A stretch of DNA of 64,000 bases from Onthophagus taurus (GCF_036711975.1 NC_091973.1:372001-436000); one strand, 5' to 3'; positions 24,187 through 36,821 are shown, counted from the stretch's first letter. The notes: a model not told the origin generated them from the letters alone. Numbers and translations are program-made.

Positions 24187-25371
24187 CAGTGTTGTTAAAT
24201 ACCCGGGTATTTATTTTCAAGGGTAAATATCCTGGATATATACCCGGGGGTATTTACCCAAGATGGGTATTTTGAGGTATTTATAAATTTAATTTAAATT
24301 GAGTTGATGGCAGTTTTGCAAGCACTTCAAGAATGCAGAGTCGCTTATCGACATACCAAACTTATTTATAACATCTACAAGAATGCTACAATGACGGTAA
24401 AATTGCATGAAAGTACTGAAGAGAGTAAAAGTAGTAAAGTACTGATTGTGAGGAAAACAAGGCGGGACACTGTTGAACTCAACTTGTTCATGACAGTCCT
24501 CAGAGTGCATTTAAACAACTCGATTGGACCCAAAAAGGCATAAACATTGATTGCAAATGCTTAAATAATTTGCGCTACGCGGACGATATAGTTCTTATAT
24601 CGGATAGCCTTGGAGAGATTAAACTAATGATGAACTACTTAAAGGAGGTGTATGCAAGAGTCGTGCTAAATATCAACAAGGAGAAATCAAAATTTATGAT
24701 AAATCTTGTTCCCAGCTCTAACATCAACATTGGGGATAATGAGATTCAGAGGGTTGACAGCTATATCTTGGCTATGAGGTTCGTGTATCGAGAGATAATC
24801 AAACAAGCGAACTAAACAGAAGGATTTCAAAGGCCTTCAATCAATCCGAAACTTTAACATTAACGGTAACCACTGCCAGGAGGGTCCAAGTAGCGCAAAG
24901 ATAGATGGAGAGGTCGATCCTGGGTTTAACTCTGAGAGACTACATACGAAATGAAGACCTATGAAGAAGAACTGGCGTAAATGATGTTGTCAACATTGTG
25001 GCAAAGTTTAAGTGGAACTGGACGGGTCATGTCGTGCGAATGAAGAATGAGCAGTGGACAAAACGGTTGCTTGAGTGAAGACCGCGAGCGAACAGACGAA
25101 GTAGACGTCAAAAGAATGACCAATAATAATCATAATAACTTGATCTTATCTAAATTACGGCAGATTCGTCTAATGATAATACGTCTTTGATTGTTGACAA
25201 TTCCTCGTCTTCCTCTTCATTTTTATTGTAATCGATATATTTTTACTGATACTGATACATCACTTTTATACCCACTGTTTGGGTATTTACCCTGGGCCGA
25301 GGTAAATACCCGGATAAATACCCATTTTAGAAATACCTACCCGCCGGGTATTTACCCAGCGCCCATCACTG
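24187..25371. mobile_element. hAT-type transposon with perfect 8-bp target duplication
   Basis: The element begins CAGTGTTG and ends with the inverse complement of CAGTGATGGGC. The octamer CTCGGAAC is present on both sides (24179-24186 and 25372-25379). An 8-bp duplication with CAGTG ends is diagnostic of hAT elements. Both terminal zones (24195-24290, 25270-25362) carry many GGGTATTTA/TAAATACCC words in both orientations, typical hAT subterminal repeats. The element has no hAT transposase. Its interior is filled instead by a decayed LINE reverse transcriptase. Confidence 0.85.
24304..25110 (+). pseudogene. Non-LTR retrotransposon reverse transcriptase fragment inside the hAT element
   Basis: Conceptual translation shows LQECRVAYRHTKLIYNIYKN, then the catalytic RYADDIVLISD (YADD box near 24570), then LGEIKLMM and LNINKEKSKFM. 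After a frameshift near 24765 it continues LGYEVRVSRDNQTSELNRRI, RRVQVAQ, MERSILGLTLRD and WNWTGHVVRM. These blocks, in order, are the palm, thumb and C-terminal region of RTE- or CR1-like LINE proteins; I cannot settle the clade. The endonuclease domain is absent. There is at least one frameshift, plus in-frame stops near 24960 and 25075. It is not functional. Confidence 0.75.
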
Positions 25372-25489
25372 CTCGGAACGAACTCTGGGTAAATATCAAA
25401 CTGAATTTAACTTAACTATATTCTAATTAACCGTTTGAATCCCAGAGAGTATTGAAAAGCGCTGCTTAGGACCCAAACGATTAATATCT

Positions 25490-25880
25490 TGCTAAGTGGA
25501 TTAAAGGCAACTGTCAGAATTCAGGGAGAGCTAACAGAATTGTTTGTAATAAACTGCGCACTGTTATCTCCTGTAATATTTAATCTGGTTTTAGAAGGCG
25601 TCAATTGTCAGACAATGTAAGCTTTGTGCTATTATAAGACCAAGAATAACAAAGCATGGCCTACATTGTCAGGAGATGGATACAAATTAATAATGTTTGA
25701 AACACGGATCTTGCACCAGATCTATGAGCCGAAACAAGATGGCGCAGACATAATAAGACGCATAAAAGCACAAAGAATCACATGATTAAAAAGAGAAGCT
25801 AAGAAAATTGTAAAAGCTAGAAGGTCTGACAGATCGGAATGGCAATGTATTATGAAGCAAACCAAAGTCCACAAAGGACT
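25490..25880 (+). pseudogene. Second LINE reverse transcriptase remnant
   Basis: Near 25505-25600 the frame reads KATVRIQGELTELF, then SPVIFNLVLEGV. This matches the reverse transcriptase block before the catalytic box, but the usual RQGD is missing (deleted to ALLSP). At 25695-25855 a frame with MFETRILHQIYEPKQDG and IRRIKAQRIT resembles the C-terminal region of LINE proteins, with an in-frame stop. The catalytic part between them is deleted. It lies just outside the hAT element, is a different copy, and cannot be functional. Confidence 0.55.
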
Positions 25881-26490
25881 ATAGTGCTGGAAGAAGAACT
25901 ATATTCTTAGATTCTGTGTGTTATATTCCGTTAATTATAGATAGAGTGTGCAGTATAATTACAAAGTTTGTAATTTTGTAATTGAGCGACCAAATATAAG
26001 TTTGGCATCCGAGCAGGGGAGTCCGTTAGTTGAATGTAACTGTGTTGTTAGATTTCATTCCCCACATTTTTTGGTCTCGTTGACAAATATTAAGTACTTG
26101 GTTATCTTCTTCACCTTTCAAGGCTTCTTTCTCAATTCAATATCTAGAAAGTCTCTAGAAAGTTGGTGTTGCTGCAGTTTTCTTAAATTTACCCCAATGA
26201 AAACCTCCAAGGTTTCTTCAACTTTGTGAGGTGTATAACTTCAACGTCCAGAAATTCTTTCAGTTGAATCTCCCTCTTCACGTAGAAGATATGTATTCTC
26301 TTAAGACCAGAAGCTTTGGTAAGAGGTGATCTCAGTGAAGATAATATTTCTAGAGCTCCAATGGCTTAGGCATTGATTGCATTGAACAGAGTATAGTTCT
26401 AGTGCAAGTGTTAGTTCTAGTTTTAATTGTTATTCAGCGCTAAGTTGTATATTTTTAAGTTTCGGGTTTAACCCTGTGTCTTCAGACGCT
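25881..26490. other. Intergenic sequence, nothing recognised
   Basis: This is AT-rich sequence with a 93-codon frame (25948-26229) that resembles no known family. I see no repeat ends. Confidence 0.35.
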
Positions 26491-26930
26491 GAATGTTAGG
26501 TAAGGTTAGTTTTGTTTACAAACATTAATTATACCATGAAGTATTCTTTGGCAATTAGTAATGGCAATTATAGCGTGAAGTTTTCTTTTGTAATGTCAAT
26601 TATAGCGTGAAGGAATGTTCGGTAAGGTTAGTTTTGTTTACAAACATTAATTATACCATGAAGTTTTCTTTGGCAATTAGTAATGGCAATTATAGCGTGA
26701 AGTTTTCTTTTGTTATGTCAATTATAGCGTGAAGGAATGTGAGGTAAGGTTAGTTTTGTTTACAAACATTAATTATACCATGAAGTATTCTTTGGCAATT
26801 TGTAATGGCAATTATAGCGTGAAGTTTTCTTTTGTAATGTCAATTATAGCGTGAAGGAATGTGAGGTAAGGTTAGTTTTGTTTACAAACATTAATTATAC
26901 CATGAAGTATTCTTTGGCAATTAGTAATGA
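26491..26930. repeat. Tandem array, 122-bp unit, about 3.6 copies
   Basis: The phrase GGTAAGGTTAGTTTTGTTTA recurs at 26499, 26621, 26743 and 26865, a constant period of 122 bp. The copies differ by only a few substitutions. Each unit also contains an internal half-repeat (CAATTATAGCGTGAAG twice). The last copy is cut off after AGTAATG at about 26929. The array has no coding content. Confidence 0.9.
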
Positions 26931-29900
26931 TCGTGGACATCTTTTTACCTAGGTGACTGGTATTGAGTTCTTAACTTCCGGGTTCCAGGTCACGTCGGCA
27001 TTGGTAACAATGAGATGGCAGACAGCTGAATGAACGCAGTTACTCATGGTCAACAATATGGTATATAATATACCTTAGAATACATTAAATAGGAAGATGA
27101 CTAGCAACATAAGTTTTCTTCATCGCATCAAACTTTACTTTCGGTAGATCCAAGCAGGATGTGATTATCAGATGAATTTGTAGATGTTTTGATTAAGTCG
27201 AGGTCGCTTGCAGAAGATATAATATATCTATATGAATGTATGTTATAGTTTAGAAAATATTAAGATCGTCAGGTTAGTTAATTTAGAAGACAGTAAATAC
27301 TTTTTTGTACTTTTTGGAAAGAAAGAAGAAAATATATTATATAATTGATGACTATTGAATAAGTTAAAATAAAATCGATCAATCACTTGATAATTTTTAA
27401 TAAAAATGGCTGTTCGACGAATGTCGAGTTTAATTGAATTAGCACGTCATCGTTGGAGACGTCAGTTTGTGACGGGGTTAAATTTTCGCTCATCTATTGC
27501 ATATTAAAGCCGATTTGGAGCGTTTAAATTGAGAATAAACCTTGTTTTAATTTGAATAGTTGAATATTGATGGAGGGTATTGAGATCGATTTATTGATGA
27601 GGGCGTTAATGACCTTAAACCATCGGTTACAATATTTTTGGAGTCGTCCGGTTGATCCGGTTAACGTTTAAACGGTATGAAAAGGCGCAAATGCACGTTC
27701 GCGTTTTACCATCGCAATTAACGTGCGGGGAAGATAACAATGCATTAATAAATATTATTGAATTAGTCGCAGCTCTCGCTATTATTAACTACAGATTAAT
27801 TTTATCTATATTTCGTTGTGTTCGCGTGAGCTAGGCATTAACATAATTATTGATCATGAATAAATTTGCGTTCGTAATCGAACGCAAATGCGCGGTGTCG
27901 CGACTCGAAAAAGTCCTATTTGCACCAAATTTATACGACGCCCCCAACGCTTCCGCCACCGACCACCACCGACGCTCTCGACGGCGCGGCTCGGCGCGTA
28001 AAACCGACCTGGAGGCGATTTGTTTTCCAGATTGCGGGAGGAGAAATCATTATTCGGATTACACTTTTATAGTGCTAATAAAATAAAATAAATATATGTT
28101 TGTGGGGACCGCCGCGGTTTCGTATGAGACCATTTTATTGCCCTAACAGACGCGGCCTACCTATGCCCTCTACCTATGCCCTACGTCCCGATCTCCCAAT
28201 GTCTCTATACTGGGCCATTTGCGAAATTTATAGATCCAAATCGTGATGCGCTTTTATTTGTTCTAAACTTTTATAACAGGAGGAAATCTCATATCTAATA
28301 GTTATGGTCTACAACATTTCAACTGATATTAAGATGTAAAAAAAAATGTATTTCTACATTTTATATATTAATGTTATATTTAGATTTAAAATGAATTCAA
28401 AATAATCAGTTTGAAATTGAACTTTCTAAGTTGAGGTGTTATCCCAACGTCCGAAGTGTTAATATTTGCATTGGGTCGCAGGTGCACATATCGTCTGTGA
28501 TTTCTGAATATCGCGAAGAGGGGCTCACGTATCATTTCCATACGACTACTAGCCGGCCGATATCTTGTGCCGGATCCATCTCGAGAGGATAAGAATTGAA
28601 TTTGAAATGGCGCTGACCAATAGCAACTGCAGATTACGGTTGCGAAAATTGAATTCAAAAACTCGGATAGAATCTATAATGCCCCCTATTCGGCCGTATA
28701 TCTATAGATATATTCGTGCTGCCCTTTGCTGTGGCAACCGGAGGATTACTCCTCGATATCCAGTTGGAAAGGCGATACAGGGCCGTACCTGGTTCTTTCT
28801 AATCGAAGTTTCCCACTTTTTTGGATTTATGTCATTACGATTGCATCAATTGAAAACTGTAATTTGGATCATATCTGTACGCGATTTAATTTGAAAACAT
28901 TTTATCTAAAATTGCGATAATGTTATAAATCAGGGGTGGAAAGAATGAAATTATCTTTGGTTTATGGCCGTTACAAAAATAAATTGACGTCGGATAAAAA
29001 TGTTGGCTGGAACATTTTGGGAGAGAAAAAACATCAACAAATGAGTTAGTGAGATCATCTACATCACCCCATAGTGTTTTCGATTAGAGCGCTAGCGACA
29101 TTAAAAGATCGTTAAGCTTCCGAGAAAATCATATTATCTATCCATTATATTAATAGTATATATGCCCGCAAGGGGTGGAGTGTTTTTATTAAATTAGGGG
29201 TGCAGTATTAAATCGGCAAGTGCTGCGCATTGATTTAAATAAGTGCCACCCTCGGAAGGCCCTAGAGTGGCTCTCTGCGAGACTTCACCCGAAGCATAAA
29301 TCAGACATTTTTGCAATAATTTTTACTAGGCGCCTTATGATTCAATTACGATTGCCATTAATCAATCGCTATATTTTTATGGACGCTCTTCGAGGGGTAG
29401 AGAGGTTGTTCGCTAATGAAATTACCGAAAGGGAGGATTTCCCTTGCATCTATCAAAATATTACACTTCGGCAACGGAAGATGGGAAAGTTTTTTTAATA
29501 TTTCGGGGGAACGTGTTTTATACCCTTAATAACGCCTTCGAACGCTAAAATTAACGACTCTACGACGCCGTTTTAAGCTATATTTCTTTTTCGAACGACT
29601 TGTCACTTTCTGAAAGTTGAAATAAATAATTTATATTAACATTTTTGTTTTATATTCTCATCAATTTTTAAGAATGTGCGAAAATAGAATGAAAGTGAAT
29701 ACGGATATAAATAAATCGGTAACAATGTAACTGTCGTCAAGAAAGGAGCTTTACACCGAAGTAAAGTAAGTAAAGTAATAAACCCTTGGGGAAAGGAAAC
29801 GTGCCGGAAAGGACGGCTTGAGGCAATTTGTATTCTTTTGGCACGCTGGGATACATAGCCGTTTTACAAGGCCGTCGTTGCGTAGATCGCCCATTTTATG

Positions 29901-30960
29901 ACATTATTTCATCTTCCCATCAATAGATAAACCAAGCGGCTGCGTGTCGGAAAAATTGCGGTTAAAATCGGGGTGTTTGCGAAGTTGTTCCGCGTATCCA
30001 ATGCCGGGCGTATATTGATTTTTAGAGATCCATTCCGGGGGATGGTATTCCAGTAAAATACGAGACGCGGTTGTCAACCATAAATCAACTGTGCCGAGTA
30101 AAATACGAAATTGACTAAAAACAATCGTATTTGCGAAATTCGGTGGCGCGAGCGGCGCATAAAAGGCTATGAAATCAATCAACCGAATTGAATTCTAAAT
30201 AGTCCGAATATACAGTCTAGTTCTATGTCAATACATTTTTGAGGGACATCATTTACCGCAATGTTTATCCTAATTTACTTTAGCATTTAAACTTGCAAAA
30301 AGGGTTGAACAAACAATTCCTTTCTCCGCATTTTCGGGAACCCTCGTTCCAATAATCGTAGTACATCCGATACGGCGCCGTTTTGAGAGGCCGCAGTACG
30401 CAAACATCTGGTAGCTGGTAGCTTCGAGCACAATAAAGACTTAAAGGGGAGGAGCGTATATTTTGAAAATTACTTTCCTCGCGCTCGGGGAGAGATTTTG
30501 AGAAAATACCTTTTAACGATCTCGCAAAATAGGTAAACGCACCGGACCTCGTGCTCTAAATCACAATTAAATTCTATTCAGCGACTATTCGGTTATGGTT
30601 ATGTTCGCCACAACACATGTCGGCCGCGGTTTCGGACTTGCTGGAGCCGCTGCTGTTCTCGTGGATATCAAATAATCAACCCTAACTTGAAATTCCCTTT
30701 TATACTAATTACAGGTTTATATTATTCACTTTTCATTACTATCACACTCCTTCAAGATTTACAGCAAACCAAACACAACTCATTTAACACTTTACTCGAA
30801 TAATGTGTCATTGCTTTTAATATGAGTTCATTTTTCTTTTACTTCTGAGATGTCGCTACTTATATAACGTCAAAATAAAAAAAAAATCTACGATTAGTCT
30901 AAAAATTTACAACCTAAATTGTAGAGCAACAATTTTATGGACAGTTTTAAGTTGATATGA
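26931..30960. other. Intergenic region between divergent homeobox genes, middle part
   Basis: I find no supported gene. Short open frames (for example 27850-28086, 28565-28894, 29220-29498, 29904-30182) have no family resemblance and lack plausible splice partners. CG-containing patches occur at 27900-28060, 28400-28760 and 29740-30120. Regulatory function is possible by position only. Confidence 0.35.
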
Positions 30961-30997
30961 TATTAATCACTGAACTTCGATCTCAAGCAACCTCAGA

Positions 30998-31183
30998 TTA
31001 ACTAGTCCAAAGATCCACATAGTCAGCCGATACTGCTTGTGGTGTAGTCGCTACAATATGATGACAGGCTTCATTACTCAAAAAATTTACAACCTCAGCG
31101 GATAAAGCCGAAGCTGCCAGAAGAGACTGAGTGTAGCGTGCTGTGGCAGCAGCTCCATTTAAAAACATAAAATTGTAATTCAT
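30998..31183 (-). repeat. Repeat fragment with an open frame, related to the 1.5-kb repeat
   Basis: The minus-strand frame reads in part ALSAEVVNFLS and AVSADYVDLW. The minus strand at about 1480-1620 contains similar phrases (VLSSDVANLL and LSSELVDLL). This suggests an old, protein-like repeat of about 25-40 residues shared by both sites, or simply a shared noncoding repeat. The frame is short and I do not recognise a product. Confidence 0.3.
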
Positions 31184-33293
31184 TTGTTATTATTTTTATA
31201 TTTGCCACACAATTGTTTTTGAAGCAAACATAACAGACGCAAAATAAAAGTCTGCCAAAAGTTAATTTTATAATTATTGTATTATTATGTTGGCTAATAC
31301 CTCATAGCCACACTGAGCTTTTAATTGAGTAAATTGCCTTTTCAAGAATTTGTCAGAGAGTTTCACTCCTAGCAAAGCTTACTTCGCCTGTTTTTACGGA
31401 CATACATGAGAATAACTTGTGTTTGAAGTTTTATGTATTAATTAGTTTTTACGTCTCGAGTCATATATTTTGATTACAGTGTATTTATTGCACAATTAAA
31501 TATTACAAATGTTTTGGTAACATCCCCCGATGACTTTAAATTGTATGGAAAATCTTTGGCACGTGTCCGGACGACGTTTCGTAGAAGAACGATGTAAATC
31601 TCGTGTGTGGCGTGTTAACAAGCTTTTAGGGGTTTAAACCGCCCCTAATAAGGCGTGTACCAAAAATGTCTAAGCATGTGGTTCTTATCTGCGTTCCGCG
31701 TAACCCCTTCCTTATCAGTTGTGTTTAACTACGATCGATTTGCATTTATATTGAGTATTTTAAGGGATGCATTTAAAAGTGGAACGACGTGGTGTTAGTT
31801 CTAGCTGGCGTATCGATAATCGAAACGTGTCCGGATTAGTTCGCTCCGTTTTATGGGCATCAGGTGTTATTTTTCTAAGGGTTTAATCACTCCATCCGGG
31901 CCTACGAAAAAGGGCAAGCACGCCCTCGTTTCCCATATCATAACAAGGTATTATTCGGGATTAGCGCAACGCCCTGTATATTTGAACATAATAAGCACCA
32001 AACGTTAATATTTACGACATAAATCTTGCCTGTTAATGCAGCAAATGGGACTTTTTTTTAAAGATTTATCTTCCAACGAAGTTTTTACAATTACATTTTT
32101 ATTTGTTTATCTCCACCATCATATCTTTTATTTCCCAATTTGTGTTTCTATAAACTATATCCTAGTTACGATAATTACTTTAAAAAAGGTGTAGTTTGAA
32201 AACATAAAACACTTCACACATTGTTTAAAGATTTCACACAATTTTAACAATGTAATTCCCAAGATAATAGTGTAATACATAGTTTGTTCTGTGCGGTGAT
32301 TCCACTGTGAAAAGGGGTGAATATTGAATGTTGAAACGTTGAAACGACATTCACACGCGGCGTAACTATTAAATTAAATTTCTTTTCCGCACGAAAAGAA
32401 CGGCCCGAATTCCTGAAATTCGAATTATCTACTTTACATTCATTTTAAATTTAGCGCGCCCCTGGAAAGTTTGAACGTTTTTAATATTTAATTCTAGTTG
32501 ATTTACGATGTTAGTCGGGACCAGCATGAACCAAACTCGCCGTGCGGCAAACGTGCATTGGCGTCGGCGTCGCGGTGGTAAGCGTCCGGAACTCTTTGCT
32601 AATGTTGAAACGATTGGCCGGAGCACGTCATGAATTCCCTACAAGGAAACGACTTTTTCATTTTATACAGCGGGCGTCCACCGACCGTTATACAAGAGGG
32701 GAAACGATGCCAACTTACAAGTTTTGTGGCGATTTTCATTTTACGGACTTTACAAGGACTTTAAGAGTTTAGTTTTACAATACTTGGATTTTTTTCAATT
32801 CTTCCTACCTTAATACCATCTGTATCAAAAAGATCGTATTAACGGTGATTTTTAGAGATCCCATCGCCATCTATGAAGGGGAAACTGGACTGCGATAGTA
32901 ACGGAAGTTACTTTTTTATGACTGAAAATAAATAGAAAATAATTACATTATTAAATATTTCTAATAATTATTAAATTATTGGAGTTAATTACATAAATTT
33001 TTTGTTGTTCCTGCATAATCAATAAATGGTGCATCGTGCCTCAATCAACAGATGGCGGAGTACATTGGTGCCATTTTAAAAGTGTCATTTTAACGAACTC
33101 TCAGTCCTGTGGGATAAATATGTCCACAATCGTTGTAGAAATTAAAAAAGAGAGACCAGCAATGATGTTCATTGATGTTGGAGAATATGTGGAGGACAAT
33201 ATAAAGGTATGCCAGGAACAATATTGAAATCATAATCATTTATAACAGAAGAAGAAAGAAAAAAGTCGCCAAAAAGTCGTTATTACGCCAAAA
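31184..33293. other. Intergenic sequence with an orphan transposon end
   Basis: The only recognisable item is CCCTGTATA at 31972-31980, preceded by a CG-containing segment. It looks like one end of a TA-target transposon whose partner is lost. The small frames at 32429-32772 and 33036-33227 are unsupported. Confidence 0.3.
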
Positions 33294-33295
33294 TA

Positions 33296-34575
33296 ATGGG
33301 TGCGGCAAAATGATAGGTACTATTTGGGATATCAATAACAACCAAACCACATAAAGCAATCTTTTCTTTTTATTACTATTCAAATCTACATTTCATGCCA
33401 TTTAGGAAAGTTATTTTTTAAAAATGATATCTTTTAAATGACGGCCATTATTGTCGATGCACTCTTGTAGGTTTTCACGGAAGCGCGTCATTACCCGATG
33501 GTTCATTTCTTGGGGAATTGCGGCAATTTGTTGTCTTATGGCTGCCTTTAATTCTTCCAAAGTCCGCGGACGATGTGTAAAAACTCTCGATTTGAGGTAA
33601 CCCCAAAGAAAAAAGTCGCAAGGCGACAAATCAGACGAACGCGGCGGCCAGCTGACATCACCTCGTAAAGACACCACAACATTTCTTGAAGAAGATTAAG
33701 TGAACGACGTGTGGTGTGCGATGTAGCACCATCCTGCTGGAACCAAAGGGTTTCTCGTTGATTGTCGTTCAAGTCGTTAAGTTTTGGACGTAGGAAATTG
33801 TTAAGCATATCTAAATATCAGTCTCCGTTGACTGTTACCGTTATTCAATCTTCCTCAAAAAAGTAAGGACCCCACACGCCCAACTCAGATATTGCACACC
33901 AGACGGTAACCTTTGGACTGTGAAGTGGTCGCTCATGAAGTTCCTGTGGGTTATTTACCGACCAATAACGAAAATTTTGCTTATTTACGGTACCCGATAG
34001 GTGAAAGTGAGCTTCATCGCTAGACATGAATACAGCGCCTCGGGGAATGTTTTGAAGAATATCTCGGCATGAATCTGTACGGGTTTCAAAATCTCTTTCA
34101 TTTAATTCCTGCACTACCATCATTTTGTACGGATGCATTTGGAGTGACTTGTGTAAAATTCGTCGAACACTTCTATCGGAAATTCCCAAAGCAGCTGCAT
34201 GCTTACGAGCTGAACGCCTTGGAGACTGTTGTACGGAAACGCTTACTGCATTCACATTTTCCGGTGTTGTTACTGTCCTTGGTCGGCCAGTAGATTTTCG
34301 TTTAAGCGCAGAACTTGTATCCCTGAAGTGTAAAACCCACCGACGAATTGTTCTTCCATCCGGAACCGCGCCATGTCGACCAACATCAAACTGATTACGG
34401 AAGGCACGCTGCGTCGCTATTACAGATTCCCTATTTCTAATATACTCCTCGACAACGAACGCACGATGCACTCCGCTCCAAGCCATGTCATTAACTGACA
34501 ACTGCATACTGTTGCCGGTTTTACAAACCGAGCAACCACTATTTGAAATCCTGCCTATCTTTTTGCCGCACCCTG
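33296..34575 (-). mobile_element. Mariner-type transposon, 1.28 kb, inactive
   Basis: Terminal inverted repeats of about 20 bp (GGGTGCGGCAAAA then A/T then GATAGG) lie at 33298-33317 and 34554-34573. The right end reads CAGGGTGCGG on the minus strand. The left end has the outer CA changed to AT. TA lies outside both ends (33294-33295, 34576-34577), the Tc1/mariner target duplication. The transposase is on the minus strand and broken. The length is normal for a mariner-like element, so the copy is full-length but mutated. Confidence 0.85.
33411..34507 (-). pseudogene. Broken mariner-type transposase
   Basis: The frame starts at 34507, with a helix-turn-helix N-terminus (VHRAFVVEEYIRNRES), an NGRP-like linker (STGRPRTV) and the first catalytic block SSDEAHFHLSG. 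In-frame TGA stops follow at 33847-33845 and 33820-33818. The second catalytic block WFQQDGATSHT follows, then a frameshift near 33675. The third block reads SSDLSPCDFFLWGYLK, and the frame ends at the stop near 33411. All three acidic catalytic positions are readable, but two stops and a frameshift separate them. Family: mariner-like DDE transposases with an SPCDFFLWG end, common in insects. Confidence 0.85.
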
Positions 34576-34948
34576 TATTTTATAATGCATACAGAACAAA
34601 GTTGTCGCTTAGTGAAATTGTGTACTTTTCATTTTTATTGCTAATACTATGGAGAGAGCCAAACAATAATCGAAACTGAGTTCTTTCTAAGCAAAAAATT
34701 TGTCAAGAGTGAAGAAGCCACTGTTTTGCGATATCATCAATGACATTTTTAATGTTATATAATGTATTTTATAATGCATACAGAACAAAATTGTCACTTA
34801 TTGAAATTGTGTACTTTTCATTTTTATTGCTAATACTATGGAGAGAGCCAAACAATATCGAAACTGAGTTCTTTCTAAGCAAAAAATTTGTCAAGAGTGA
34901 AGAAGCCACTGTTTTGCGATATCATCAACTACATCTTTAATGTTATAA
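34574..34948. repeat. Tandem duplication, 189-bp unit, two copies
   Basis: Copy 1 (34574-34762) and copy 2 (34763-34948) are nearly identical, both starting TGTATTTTATAATGCATAC. One 1-bp indel and a few substitutions separate them. The mariner element abuts copy 1 exactly at the TA that begins it. Confidence 0.9.
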
Positions 34949-36448
34949 ACACAACTTGACCGAAATAAATGGAGTTTGTTTATAATCGCGGCTAAACCTA
35001 AAAACGGTATAGGTAAGCCACGTTTTGCGTTAGGCGATAAAGTTTGCCAAAGAGTACATTTTAATAGGAAGTCAATTTTGCACATCCGAAAGCTCCAATA
35101 ACTCCAATGTTCGGTTGGCTTTAGTTCGATGATCTTAACTTGATTAAGCCGAGGCTCAGTGATTAATATCATATATATCGATATAGAAAAAGACTTACAA
35201 CACGATGTCCATAAAAAAGGTATTTGAGACCCTGACAAATACTGCGTATCTGACTGCTTTTCGACAACGAAAGGACTGGGTTGGTGTCAACCGTATTTAA
35301 TATATACATCCAAGAAGTGCTGAAAGCATGGATGCTGATGACCAAGTTGTTGTAGCACATGAAGAGTATGATATTGGCTGTATGTTTAGGAAACTCAAGC
35401 AAAGAATATAGATATTTCGCAGCATATCAATTTTAACATATGGGTTGGGTTGAGTTGGCTAAAAAGATCTGTTGGGTTTATAGCTCAACATAAAAGAAGG
35501 AGAGGGTTGACATCATTATAAATAATATATAGTAAATGTAAAATGATTTATATTTAAGTTACTGTATTCTGTAAAACCGATGGAATTGTTTAGATAAATT
35601 TGGATAATGATTGATAGATGGCGTGTAGTTATAATATCAATTACAGTGTTGTTTGAGTTAAATACCATTCAGGCGTGGGATATATTCGATTTGGTCTGGC
35701 GGTAAAACGGTTCAGTTCAAAGTGAACCGAAGTATCGTGTCGAACGTGGGAACGAATAGAGTAGGTCGAAGCGTCTCGGTCGTGATGAACGAACGGTGTG
35801 CGGTTGAGTTTAACAATTATTTTGTTAGAATTGTCGTGGGATACAATTTAATAAATATTGTTTTATAAAAAATAAACGATATCAAATATAGTTTAACGAA
35901 TCGGGTTTAATAGAAACGAGTTGGAGTTTAGAATTAGTTTTATTTTTTTTAAGGGGGAGTATTAAGGTTTAGTAATTGAGCGACGGCGCTTTACTAGAGA
36001 TGATTCACGGGGGCAATTGACGGCGCTCGACGGCGTTTAGTACGCGTCGGATTGCCGATGCCATGTGCGGGGGTTGTGGCGTCGACGACGGCATCGCGAC
36101 GGTGGCATCGCGACGCACCCCAGTGCCGTCGTGTCCTCGTTCGCGCCGGTAAAGCGCACTCTCGACGCCCTCCCCTTGATCCTCGTTATATTTCGAATTC
36201 GGTCCGCGGTTTTGATAGTGAATAGCGCACCGACTAACGGAGAAACTGTCAACTCGCAAAAAAAATAAACGCAAAAAAGAGAGAGTTTAAAAAGACGTGA
36301 AGAGAAGCGAGAAGAAGAAAAAGTAAAGAGACGTGCGTCTAAATCACCACTTAGTTTTACTCAGTTCGCGGAGAATAATGGGACGATTATTAATGTATGT
36401 GAAAATTTTACGTGTTATTTTCTTTGTTGATATATGACGGTACGATAG
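34949..36448 (+). promoter_or_regulatory. NK7.1: Upstream region and probable 5' UTR of NK7.1
   Basis: The last 800 bp before the coding start are richer in CG (35690-35830, 35980-36250), as expected near a start site. An initiator-like TCAGTT at 35712-35717 lacks a matching downstream element, so I do not assign a start site. Frames at 36005-36274 on both strands look like by-products of the CG-rich sequence. Confidence 0.35.
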
Positions 36449-36821
36449 ATGTTTAAATTTGAAAGTGCGATGACAGATAGTCCGGAAAAGGAGGAAAAGC
36501 TTCACGCAATTGGCGTGTCGAGCGAACCGGACGGTGACGGTGACGTGCGGTCGAAAGACGACGCGTGCAGGACGCTAACGTGGCACGAGCACGTGTACAA
36601 GAAGTTGACAAACAAGCCAACCCCTCATTATATAGAAAATATACTCGGTCTTCAATCGAAAACAACGTGTCAGGGTGAAGATAACTGCAGGAAAACCGTA
36701 TCATTGACTGAAACGCCGCAGGACGATTCGACTGAGCCGAAGGAAGAAGTAAATGAGCCACTTAATTTATCAATAAAAACAGATGCACCCGCTACTAAAA
36801 GAACAAAAAGTTGTAATAAAG
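36449..36821 (+). CDS. NK7.1: NK7.1 coding exon 1
   Basis: This exon encodes residues 1-124 plus one base. It contains the eh1-like YIENILGL and the EPLNLS motif. The donor is AAAG|GTAAGA at 36822. Starting at 36449 or at 36470 ([10 protein letters not shown]) is undecided; both are in frame. Confidence 0.85.

Noticed and set aside
29220-29498. 92-codon open frame in the intergenic gap
   Set aside because: It has no recognisable motif or splice context and its codon use is not gene-like by eye.
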